Position numbers and translations under genes: made by a program
The notes under the pieces: generated by a model
Database searches by the model: none
What the model saw: only the letters and a program-made list of their open reading frames with translations
Told to the model about the DNA's origin: nothing
NCBI GenBank assembly: GCA_033725935.1
Contig: MU867063.1
Coordinates: 62,001-126,000, forward strand
Direction: 5' to 3'
Source: Cladorrhinum sp. PSN259
Lineage: Eukaryota; Ascomycota; Sordariomycetes; Sordariales; Podosporaceae
Length of the DNA stretch: 64,000 nt
Shown here: positions 22,285 to 32,553 of the stretch, piece by piece
Numbering within the stretch: position 1 is the stretch's first letter
Layout: every line of letters begins with the position of its first letter

Positions 22285-24104
22285 TCACCACTCAACACCC
22301 AACACACACAAACGCCCCACAGCAGGCGACCACCCAAACGTGAGCGTAATCCTTGAGAATAACAACTGTTCCTCAACTTCCTTGAGCGCAGGGTACTCCA
22401 AATTCGTCAGCTCCCTCCAAGCCTGATACTCAGCCACCAGAGGTGTCGACGAAGTGGCGATGTGCTCAGGCTCGTCGATCCCGTCAAACGGGTCTTCTTC
22501 GTTCTCAAAGTAGTCGAACTCTGACTTATCCTGGTTATTCTCTGTCTTGATCTTTGTTGTGCAAGTTTTGCCCTTTGCAGCATCGGATGGTGCAGGAGGT
22601 GCAGACCCAAATAACAACTCTGTCCATGCCCTATCGCTCCAAATCAGCTTCCCAGCAGCGATGCATCCTGTTTCATCTACCAGGGGCCCAATTATTCTTG
22701 GGTTCAAAGCGAGGGAATGGTGAGCGGTTTGACAGTTTCTGCAGACGGCGTTGGGTATGTTGGCGTAGACTGTTAGACTGCAGCTTGAAGTGGGACTATA
22801 AAGGCGTTGTGAGTGAGCACGGGATGGAACAGGGGAGGCAGGTCTCATACCATTCATAACAGCAAAGACTTTTCTTGTTGAAGTAGTCTGTAATGGACAC
22901 GCCCACTATCACGAGGTTGAGCTTCCCCGCAAATATGGCGTCAGGATCATCACGGACGCAGTCGTCCACGTCTGCAAGAGTGAACAGTGTTCTGTTCGGG
23001 CCGTTGATTGCTAATTCGGCGTTCCAAATACCAGTTGGGAAGGGAATGTAGACAACCTCCTTCTTGATTCGGTTTATCGCCATCTTCCGAAGCCAATCAG
23101 CATCGGGAAAGGCTGGGTCAACATCAACCATGGACCTGCTATTTATGCCCAGCTCGGGGGATGGGTTTCTAGTGTCAGGCTGGCGAAGTGTGGGGTGGGT
23201 GATGAGCAGAATTGTCTGATTTGGGGTCCATGACTTGGCCGAAACAATCTTGTCTTCCCACAATCTCAGCATACAATCAGCCGTCTCATCAAACACTCGA
23301 ACCTCGATGAAATTCAAGTCAGAGTGGGTTTTGCTTGACCAGACGGTTCGACGTGGCCCAATGCTGGAGACACAAACAAGTATTCTGGGGTCGGGAACAC
23401 CTTCATGACCGCTGTTGAGATATGCCCTGAGGTTCATCAGGCCAAGCATCTGTGAGGATGAAGACTCGGGGTTGTAATCCAGCGGTAGGCGGCAAAGGTT
23501 GGTGAACTTGGAATCCGGCACGCCTTCATGGAACTTGATGCAAGAGGGTGATGTTTGGGAAGGATGAACCTTGATAATAAATGATGCGTAGGGAACGCGG
23601 ACGTTGGAATGGGCGGAAGAGTTCTCGGACGCAAAGGCAGTCCAGATTGTGACGAGGCCACCGAGTTTTATCGAGTTGTCCTCGATACCTGTACTCAGGA
23701 GTTTGATCTGTTGACCTCGGGTACTCAGCTCAGTAAAAGGAACTCAACGAGATGTTTGGGAAGATACTGACAGCAACCACTCCAGTGTTGTCTTTGACAA
23801 CTAATGTGTGGTAATTCTGTGGAAGCGTAGATCGGCCTGGCACATTTACAGCCGAAGAGAAGTTGACGATTCTGCCTGTGAGCCGTACTTTGCCTGGACC
23901 AGGTTGGAGGGCGTCAATGGTGAGTTTCTTGTAGACACCTTGGGGGACCCATTGCTGGGTGGCAGGACGGCGGGCTGCATCCAACTCTGCCTGCGTGAAT
24001 GCATCACCCTCAGGGTGTGCTTCGGACACAGGTTGCGGTGGATGGGGCTGGATGGGCGTGGGAAAGCCCTTCTGGTAGAAGGATTGGATTGTGGACGAAG
24101 ACAT
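22285..24104 (-). CDS. MEIOB-like OB-fold protein with zinc ribbon (561 aa)
   Basis: Three exons: 23768-24104, 22851-23688 and 22285-22795, with introns of 79 and 55 bases. The coding sum is 1686 bases. The N terminus (about 60-130) is an OB-fold-like segment (KVRLTGRIVNFSSAV, HTLVVKDNTGVVAV). The middle domain has FDETADCMLRLWEDK (about 245-259) followed by AKSWTP, a threonine/serine-rich strand and NPxxPDADWLRK-like sequence. Then comes a CxxC-x17-CxxC zinc ribbon (Cys389, 392, 410, 413) and a final strand set ending TGCIAAGKL. This order, and the DETxxxMxxxWDxxxxxxxSW pattern, matches what I remember of animal MEIOB, an RPA1-related ssDNA-binding protein needed for meiotic recombination. 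The second intron splits the codon of zinc cysteine 392, so splicing completes the ribbon. An RPA1-like paralogue of other function is the main alternative. The upstream neighbour on the same strand is 0.6 kb away and unrelated. Confidence 0.7.
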
Positions 24105-24730
24105 TGCGCCCTGGGACGACGTGGTGATGATGATGAGGAGAGATGTCTGAGAAGACTGTAAGCCCCAAGTGGCAATGAGAATGAAAACTTAAATTACCAG
24201 CTCGTTCTTCGTTCCTTCCTCACCTTACCCATTTCTCTCACTCTCTCCGATCTTGCCTTCCAAGTTTTCAACTGTGATTGAGACACAGTCTAGTGCTAGA
24301 TACCTATTGATAGCAAGTTGATGCATGGTATGAGAAAGATTTGTCAGAGACATTTTGACAGGCATGATAGCATCTAATTGGCACATGGTTAGGGTCACAA
24401 TAAATATGACTGGATTCGGCATCCATTGGGCGTGACAACCCTTTGGATATCTAGAGTGTCTCAAGGTTTCGGGTCGAATCCGGTCCTAGGTACAACTTCT
24501 TTTTTTACAAAAATCGCATTTATATTTTCCTTCAAATACTTCTAGATTGCTGCACTTTTGGTCCCGAAATTGGTATCAGCATATGAATCCTCCCATCTTT
24601 TGTTGCTGTACGTACACCGACACCTAAATTCCAGCACCATGGATATTTCCGGTCTAAACCCTGCCCTGGGCACAAATCTCACGGATATATAGAATGACAT
24701 TAGATAAAACAAGAAGAGCGACTGCTCGGC
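24105..24730. other. Promoter of the MEIOB-like gene / 3' end of the CoA-ligase gene
   Basis: Both flanking genes are on the minus strand, so this 0.6 kb holds the leader and promoter of the MEIOB-like gene and the terminator of the ligase. No coding signal or clear motif. Confidence 0.5.
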
Positions 24731-26589
24731 TCAAATCTTGGACCCCTTGGGCGCACTGTCACCGACCTCCTTGGCAGCCCGCTCTCTCAATACCTTGCGA
24801 AGGATCTTTCCAGACTGTAAACAAAACATCGTTAGCGACTCTCCCACCGTACAAAAGGACCCACGCATAACTTACCGGATTCTTCGGAATAGCTTCCACA
24901 AACACTACACCTCCCTTAAGCTGCTTGTACCGAGTCACCTTGCTCTCCATCCACTTGGCCACTTCCTGCTCCGTAGTCTTGGACCCAGGCTTCTTAACCA
25001 CATACGCCCTCGGCAATTCCTCGCCATTGATCGTCACGCCAATGACGGCAGCGTCAGCCACATCCGGGTTCTCCAACAAAACACCTTCCAACTCCGCAGG
25101 CGCCACCTGATTACCCTTAACCTTAATCAACTCCTTGGACCGATCTACAACATGGAAAATTCCACCAGGCTTATACTCTTCCACGTAAGCAATATCTCCG
25201 GTCTTCAACCACCTAGTTCCATCGCTATCAACAACAATAGTCTCCGCCGTCGCCTCGGGCTTCTTCCAGTACCGCCTCATCAGCGTCGGACCGGTAACCC
25301 ACAGCTCCCCTCGCTCATTTGCCTTTGTGATGGCCGTCTTGCCGTCCAGCGACATCAGCTTTGCTTTGCAGTTGGGATTCATCTCACCCACACCAGAAGA
25401 AGCTGGTTTGGTGCTGTTAGGATCCCATGCCATGCTAGTGCACGTCACCTCCGTCATTCCCCATCCCTGACGAATCGTATTGACTGTCGGCAAAAGCTTC
25501 TGAGCTTCCTCTGAAACCTCCAAACTGAGCGGCGCACCGCCCGAGCCAACGTTCTCAAGACTGGACAAGTCAAATTTCTTTGTGAGGGGATGTTTGGCGA
25601 TCAGAATAACAATTGGTGGAACGGCAGCCAATGTTGTGATGCGGAACTTTTGGATATACTCGAGCAGCTTGACAAAGTCAAAGGATGGCATAATATATAC
25701 CGGAATGCCCATCTTGGTCATGTTCGCAACGAAATACGTCTGACCATAAGCGTGGTAGAGAGGAAGGAAGCAGAGAGCACGGCCCCTCTTTTCTTTTTCC
25801 CGCCAGTCGAGAGCTAGTCGACTGTTGAAAACCACTCCGACGCCGTTGGCTACGTACGAGTTATGAGAGATCTCAACTCCCTTGGGGACTCCTGTGGTAC
25901 CACTGCTGTAGTTGAGGCAGCAGGTGGTTTCGGCTGGGTCCGATGGTTCTGTCCAGTTCCAAGTTTGGGCCTGGGAGATGTTACCGGCAAGGAGTTCAGT
26001 CCAGTGCTTGACTCCGTCGATGCGGCCTTGAGAACCCGGTGCCGGGTTAGGAGATCCAATGAGGGTTGGTGCGGCCGGAGTGCTAGGGCCTCCCCAGACG
26101 AAGATGCTTTCCTTGGGAAGGTTGACCTCCTTGGCTGCTTCGAGAGCGGTTTTGAGGGCGTAGTCGGCTGTGACCATGAACTTGGCTTCACTGTCACGGA
26201 GTTGGTAGGCCAGTTCTCTGGGAACCATCATGGGGTTGGCGCCTGCGTGAGGGTCAGTGACTGAAAACATTTGGCGGGGAGAGAGGTGAGATAATACCAG
26301 TCACAATGCCACCAGCCATCAGGACGCCAAGGAAGAATGAGGGGAAGAATATGTTGTTTCCTGAGAAGATGAGGACACGGTCACCACTCTGGAGCCCAGC
26401 CTTTTGCAAACCCAGAGCGACACGCTTTGCGAGAAGCCGGTAGTCGCCCATGGTGACATAGTTGGTGTCTGGCTTCTCTGGGTCAATGAAGGCCTTGCGA
26501 TCTGGCAGAGGGCCGGATGGCGACTCAAAGATCCATTGCTGTAGGGAGCAGCGCGGGATTGGCGTTGACCACCGTGATACGATCGTCAT
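24731..26589 (-). CDS. 4-Coumarate-CoA-ligase-like acyl-CoA synthetase, peroxisomal (580 aa)
   Basis: ATP-dependent acid-CoA ligase of the ANL (AMP-binding) superfamily. Exons 26298-26589, 24876-26242 and 24731-24814; introns of 55 (26243-26297) and 61 bases (24815-24875). The coding sum is 1743 bases. Adenylation motifs seen: YSSGTTGVPKG (P-loop, A3), FLPLYHAYG, GWGMTE (A5), GELWVTGP, YWKKPEAT, KTGDIAY (A7), VDRSKELIKVKG (A8) and PKNPSGKILRK (A10, catalytic lysine in SGK). The protein ends in Ser-Lys-Ile, a peroxisomal targeting signal type 1. Both the A10 lysine and that signal are encoded by the 84-base last exon. Substrate cannot be read from sequence; fungal members act on phenylpropanoid or medium/long-chain acids. 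The MEIOB-like gene follows downstream on the same strand without functional link. Confidence 0.9.
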
Positions 26590-27562
26590 TTTGAGAAGTT
26601 GTTCACTGGTTGGTCAGGAAGGAAGAACGACTGGTTGACGATGCTGATAAGGACAGCAGGTTGGGGGGCCAGAGAAACACGGGAATCCCAAGGTGGGGGG
26701 ATGGGAGAGGGGGGGTCGGTTGGATGTTTAACAGGAGTAGCAAGCAGGCTTATTTTGGTCCATAAACGGGCAATCGTAACGAGTCGTTTGAACAGCTTTA
26801 GCAACGAGTGGGAGGCTGACGGTTTATATATAAGTTGCGAAAACGAGTAAGAGCTACCGAGTGAGGTAATCTACCTACCAATGCCACTCTGCCCTCCTTC
26901 CCCTTTCTCCATCTGTTGCACTGGAAGACATTCACCGGGTTTAAGAGCTCCTCCGCATTCCAATCTCCAACACGGACTTCTCGAAAGAACCTCGCCTCCG
27001 ACCCTCCGACCTGGAAAGCTGATTGAAAAAGGGAACAATGATTCAAGTGGATCCCGTTTCTTCCCTGAATCTGGGGAAGAGGAGTCTCTGTCGTCTTGTC
27101 GTAGACTGCCAAGAGGAGCCGGTCTTGCTCGGCAAAGCTTTTACGGTGGCCTTCATTGGTCAGATCCGACAGGGGACCAGCTTCCCCGCAAACTGGATGG
27201 TGAAGTTTGGGGTCCACAACGAGGAGTGCCGAGGTTCCTTCTCAGAGCCTTTTTGTTCGCAACAGCTTGATGGGGTTTTGACTTGATTCCCATTGTTGAG
27301 GAGTCGAGCATGTTCCAGATCAAAGCCATCGTCATCACCATTGCAAAAAATCAACTCTGTATTTTCTAGAGCTCAGGAGATATCTTGCATATAGTGTAGG
27401 ATGCATCAGCATCATCGGACGTGTCAGGACTGATTTAACACAACCACTTTTCTTTCCAACTGGAGGCGAATTCCTTGCACCTCTCACTAAGAGAGTCCCG
27501 CTCAGCATTCTTACAAAGGTCGCTCAAACCTAGTGAATAGACATGCAAATGCATTATCATGG
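26590..27562. other. Upstream region of the CoA-ligase gene
   Basis: About 1 kb between the ligase start and the tRNA. A TATATATAA-type element at 26823-26832 lies about 240 bases upstream of the ligase start and may be its TATA box. The open frames seen on both strands at 26800-27290 have no family features. Confidence 0.45.
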
Positions 27563-27644
27563 GGCGTGGTGGCAGAGTGGTCTAATGCGCAAGACTAGAA
27601 ATCTTGTTCCTTCGGGAGCGTCTGTTCGAATCAGGCCCACGTCG
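27563..27644 (+). tRNA. tRNA-Ser (anticodon AGA)
   Basis: 82 bases, the usual length for a class II serine tRNA. The acceptor stem GGCGTGG pairs with CCACGTC with one G-U, and the discriminator is G. The anticodon stem CAAGA/TCTTG encloses the loop CTAGAAA, which puts AGA at positions 34-36. A long variable arm (TTCCTTCGGGAG) follows. The T arm is GTCTG-TTCGAAT-CAGGC. The D-arm A box is TGGCAGAGTGGTC. No intron. It reads UCU serine codons, and UCC/UCA by wobble after A34 modification. Confidence 0.95.
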
Positions 27645-27650
27645 ATTATA

Positions 27651-27656
27651 TTTTTT
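27651..27656 (+). terminator. RNA polymerase III T-run after tRNA-Ser
   Basis: Six T residues seven bases after the tRNA discriminator base, the expected Pol III stop. Confidence 0.8.
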
Positions 27657-28237
27657 GCCCCCTTTTGTTTTTCTTTACCTACTGCTGCTTATTTTCCCCT
27701 TTTCATCCTGTCTCAACCATCTGCTTGTTTCCTTTTTTTCTCTCTTTTTTTTGAGAGCAAGAAACGGTGAGAGTTTGTGTGTTTCTCTAAACAAAGTCCT
27801 GTCTGTCTACATATACTTTGGAAGGTCTGAAAAAAAGAAGCAAAAAATTACATCGATGTCAAGTTTAGTCTTATTCTAGCTCATCCAATGCAAGGGGACA
27901 TGCATGGCATATTTCTTCTTATGAATGAACGCGATAGGTTGATTTGAGCAAGTAATTTGTTCGTGGACTTTGGTTGACTGGATGTATTTGAGTGGGCGAA
28001 CATGATGATATCTGGTAGGGGGATAAAGAGAGAGACGATGTTAAATATGTGGATGACAAAATCTGTTGATAAAGACTTGCTTTGGGGGAAAAAAATGGAG
28101 ACACCAACTATCAGAGATCATGAGAAACATAAATGAGATCAAAAAGAGACAATCACATTCATAGCACCCGAGAGGGTAATTGCGTCCAGTACATATCCAA
28201 ACCTCTACCGATCCATTTATTTGATGTGTACACAGTA
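27657..28237. other. Intergenic, tRNA to J-protein 3' end
   Basis: T-rich at 27665-27760, then mixed sequence without coding signal. It should contain the 3' UTR of the minus-strand J-protein gene. Confidence 0.5.
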
Positions 28238-29406
28238 CTACCTCGTTCCCCTAGCACCGGCAGGCGCATTCATCCTCCTCTTGGTCATCGACCTCCCCAT
28301 CGCGTCTTTCACTATCGGATCCGACCTAATGGTATTATGCACCAGCCACTCCCTCACTTTAGCCCAGGTAGACTCCATCGCTTCCCTGTCTCCCGCAAAG
28401 GGCGCCATTTCCAACTGCAACAGATTTGTTACATCAATATCCAGTCTTTTGGCCGTCATTTCTAGCCTCCCTAATCCTTCTCTGAGTGCCTGTTCCTCGC
28501 TTGCTCCTTCCTTGGTTACTACTATGTTTCCGCTGGAAGTATCGGCCGCCAGTAAGGGACCAATCTGGGAGAAGGCGAGGTATATGGTTACGCAAAGCTT
28601 TTTGGCCAGGGTAATAGCCTGGAACTGTAGGTACGGACCTCTACTTCCGCCCATGGTTGTTATGAGAGGGTTTATTATTTTCGAGAGAATCCATGGTGCG
28701 TGAGGTCGCGTGACGGCTATGACTTCGAATAGAAACATGCAAGACAGGACTAGCCATCGTTCGAACCGGGCGTAGTCGAGATAACCCAAAAGGCCGAAAG
28801 CGTACATTGCTATGGCTGCTAGGCCGTAATAGGGTACCAGGGACTGGGAACCGCGGATGATGAAGTCTTTGATGGTTATGCACTTATCCCAAGAGGCGAT
28901 CTCGGGACCGAAACGGTCGTAGGCGAATCGTTTTGCAGGGGAGATGAGGACTTCTTGGGCGGATTTAAGGTGGACGAAGAAGGCGTTCGCTTGTTCTTGT
29001 TCACTCCCCGAAACTTTGTCTGGGTGGTAGAGTGCGGCTAGTCGCCGAAATCTGGATTTGATTTCTCTTTCGCTTGCGGTTATTGGCACGCCTAGATCGG
29101 AGTAGAAGGAACCAGCTCGTTGAATTTCGTAGTCCGCTTCGTAGATTGTGTAGAGGAGGTAGATTGTTACTACTAGGATGTGTATGCGCCGTCTGTGTTC
29201 TGCCCATCGGGGCGTACCTGGTTGGGGGTGAGGGTCACCGGCGCGGATTGTTATTGAGTAGTAGAGGGATTGGGTCCAGCCTGTTACGAGCTACATGTAC
29301 AATAGGTTAGTATACTGTGGTTGTAAGTAAGAAGGGAAGGGGTGAGGAGGGGGAGACAAACGTTTGGGAGGAAGCTCCAGCCGAAGAGGGAGAGGAGGTT
29401 GGACAT
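28238..29406 (-). CDS. erj5: ER membrane J-domain protein, ERJ5-like (365 aa)
   Basis: Two exons: 29362-29406 (15 codons, MSNLLSLFGWSFLPN) and 28238-29290; intron of 71 bases ending TGTAG. The coding sum is 1098 bases. A hydrophobic segment at about 51-64 (IHILVVTIYLLYTIY) precedes a J domain at about 74-135, with the HPD tripeptide at 104-106, which stimulates Hsp70 ATPase. Two further membrane segments follow (about 165-205, including YYGLAAIAMYAFGLLGYL and WLVLSCMFLFEVIAV) and a basic C-terminal tail. Membrane segment, J domain, then paired membrane segments match fungal Erj5, an ER protein supporting folding with the Hsp70 Kar2. The short first exon was chosen because it restores the conserved NLLSLFGWxFLPN start. 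Which side of the membrane carries the J domain is not shown by sequence alone. Confidence 0.85.
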
Positions 29407-30057
29407 CTTGTCGGTTGTTTGCGCGAAAGGAACCGGAAGCTATGTTTCGTTATGGTATCATGGTAGAATATTTATCTCTTGTGTCTCGTGGTTTAAGCCA
29501 GAACCCAAAACAGATGCGCTGGCAAATGATTAAGTGTAGATGCAAGGGAGACTTTTTGGTGTGGAGGGAGACGCTGCTGTCGCGTGGCGCGGTTGTTAAT
29601 TGATTGATGCAGGTACCCTGATGGTTCCGGGTTAAGTGTCCATTAGCGTTATGACGAATACCAAATTAATTACCGTTACATGCGTAACATTAACATTCCC
29701 AACTGCTTGGGCGGCTCATTTGTTACGATACGTGTATTATTGTTCAAACTGCTAACTACAACTCTTGGACACTATAAAATAATGAACACATGGCGGTGAT
29801 TTACTCGACTCCATTTACAGAAAATTTTGTCTCTCTGGGCCGTCAATATATGCGGCGTCTGCAAAAATAAAGATAAATGAGAGTTGATCAAGCTGATCCT
29901 TCTGTTTGTATTTCATTTTTATACGCAGTTTCTTGCACTATCCAAATTCCAAGAACCTCCCGGGTATCTTTTGCTGTAAAAGAAGAGAAGATAAAATGTT
30001 GTCGTTCATATCAATAAAACCCTCCAAAATGAAAACCCAATATTCCAAAAAGTAGCA
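29407..30057. other. Promoter of the J-protein gene / 3' end of the DUF6536 gene
   Basis: About 650 bases, A/T-rich from 29640 on, without coding signal. Confidence 0.5.
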
Positions 30058-32553
30058 TCAAGCGTAATTCCTTCCAACCTCAACGATCCCCGCCCTACCA
30101 GCTGTAAAACTGCAATGACTCGGCTCCATTCCTACGCCCTCCTGCACAACACCCCATACAAGAGGCATCTTCCACAATCCCAACTGCTGCTGCCCAGGTA
30201 AACGATGACACCTCGCACTGATCACCGCACTGCAAACTCCTGAGGGCATGGCCATCGGGTTCCCGACCTCATCCCCATTGACCAACCCAGCAGCCGGAGC
30301 CTTCCTCATCCCTAATCCCAGGATAACAATGCCCAACAATGCCAGACTTGCCAAAAGTGTCAAGAACCCTACGCCGCTGAACCCAAGCGCCGTTTTGATG
30401 TCTCCATCGGGCGTCTTGATAGCAACAACAAACAGACTCTGCCCAGCTAAGAACCCCATCCCAGCAAACAATCCCATAATACCCCAGCTGACAGGCCTGG
30501 GTAATGTCAAGTACAGGCTCGTCCTCTGCAGCCCTTCAGCACCCTCGCTGACCCTCAACGTTTTCGGCTCTCCATTCACTGCGGCGAACTTGGCGCTCTC
30601 CTGGCTGACCCAGTACTGACTCAAAACCCCGTTAACGACCAGATACAATCCTCCCACAAGAACCTGCGGGAGCGCAGCCATTATGGTCCCTGCCGCCTCC
30701 CCTACATTTTCAATTAAGACTTTTTTCCCACCTCCAGTTTCCATAGCCCCAAACGCACTCAATTTATGTTCTGGAGTGGAGCATAAATCCAGCACCAATC
30801 CAATAACCGCCGCTGCCACACATACACCCCATACAGCGATCGCAACCATCCATCGTAAGAAACTCACGCTCCGAATCCAGTAATGATCCTTCGGGACCCA
30901 ATATTTGTTCTCCGTACCCTGGCCCCATCGCCCTGACACAACGTCACATTTTGTCAGTAGACAACTGACGGTCCGAGTCGCTGGATCTGGGCCTTCTCTT
31001 AAAAAGGAGGTTATGGCGTCTCCTAGTGTAGCAAGTGGACGGAAAGAGGCAGGCGATTTGAAAAGAACAAATGCAGTGCAGACTACTGCGATCGAGTTAA
31101 GTAGCGAGACAGCTCCCAAGTGAGTCGGGGCGAGGGAGATGGTGCATGTTGATTGGGATGAGCCTGATCCCAGGCAGGTAGTGATGTCGAATTTCGAAAC
31201 TGAGATTGGTGAAACTCGAGGGGATGAGGTATAAGTCTGGAGGAGCGAGGATGGCGATGGGGAGGACTGAGAAGAGATGAGAACGAGAAAGTCGAATGGC
31301 GAGGAAAGGGGGTTAGATAGTTGGGTTAAGCAGTCAGTTCGGGTAAGGCTAGTCAAGGAGCCGGCGGCGGCTGCCTGTTGGATCGAAAGGATATTGAGTC
31401 GGGTGAGCCCGGCTGCGTTGGTGGCTGTTTCATTGCTAAATGTCGCACCGCGAAGAAAAGAGTCTGTTACGGCTGCTGCGGTTAACGGAGGTGCGGTGAG
31501 GGTGGTGAGGAGGACCGAATTGTATAGAACTTGTGTGACGACGGCCGAGAGTAAAAGGAGGATGGAGAGGAATACTCGGCTCTTGCCGATATGCAAAAGA
31601 TTTCGGAAGGATGGAATGCCAATGTGTAGCCAGGTCCATTTTCGGTGGGCCTCGTTGATCTCTGCTCTGGTTGGACTGCTGAGAACCTGAAAGACATAGT
31701 TGGCTCCAGCCATCAGGGCGACGGCGAAGATGTTGATGACCGCGTGGAGGCCCCATTCAAGTTTGGATGCCGTATCACAAGAACCCGAAAAGATGGCCGA
31801 TCGGTTGTCAATTATTGGAGCCCGGGAGATCGCAAGAATAAGACACACGAATCCAGTGACGAGGATGAGAAATGCGAGAAACGTGTTCATGGCGACGCCA
31901 GCTCTCCATCCCACTAGACAGCCCCTTATCCCACTCTTCCCCGAGCCTGACCTGCCTCCACCAGTCAGAGATCTTTGCGCTTCAACATTACTTCCCCAGG
32001 CCATCGATGCTTGGTCAAAGAACCCATCTAGCTGGCCTGTTCTCGATTGATCGTGGCGGTGTGCTGGATGAACATCAGGTGTTGCTTGCGGCTTGCCATA
32101 GGTGATCCGTTTTCGTCTTGCCATCGTCTCTGGTGTTTCTCCTCGAATGTAATTTACCACGTAATCGGGAATTATGCTATGCGAAACCGACTGGCCGTCA
32201 CTATCCCTCGTCCGTCTCGACGTCCATGGTCTCCAGGTGCTTGATGTGCCCATTCGTCGATGATACCTTGAAGCCGTTGGACTGGAAGAGAGATCGGCTG
32301 ATACCATACTTTGCTGCTGAAATGGCCAGCGAGTTTGTGATCTTCCAGGAATTGGACGTCTAGCAGCAGTAGGATACTCTTCCGATACGTCTTCCCTCAC
32401 CCTTCAAGTTTTGTTAGCCCTCCGAGAGAGTTCTCTTCGATGTAATAACACAAGGGCGGTTTACCTTGTCATCTGTGTGACCTCCCCATTCTGGTCCCAC
32501 GCATATCTGTAAGTTGAAGGGCCATGATCTCGTGGTGGTATCACCATCTCCAT
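30058..32553 (-). CDS. DUF6536 multi-pass membrane protein (810 aa)
   Basis: Two exons: 32465-32553 and 30058-32401, intron 63 bases (32402-32464, GTAAAC...AAG). The coding sum is 2433 bases. A long charged cytoplasm-like N terminus (about 190 residues) is followed by GWRAGVAMNTFLAFLILVTGFV and later by SGSCDTASKLEWGLHAVIN, the Cys-containing block and VLSSPTRAEINEAH, which characterise the fungal DUF6536 family. About six to eight hydrophobic segments can be counted through residue 740. The C terminus has the family's usual ending, with CSAVISARCH, an HCSF motif and a final YA. Function of the family is unknown. The first exon was added because the frame opens at 32401 without an ATG and the spliced ATG at 32553 is in frame. 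A further upstream exon cannot be excluded. Confidence 0.8.
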
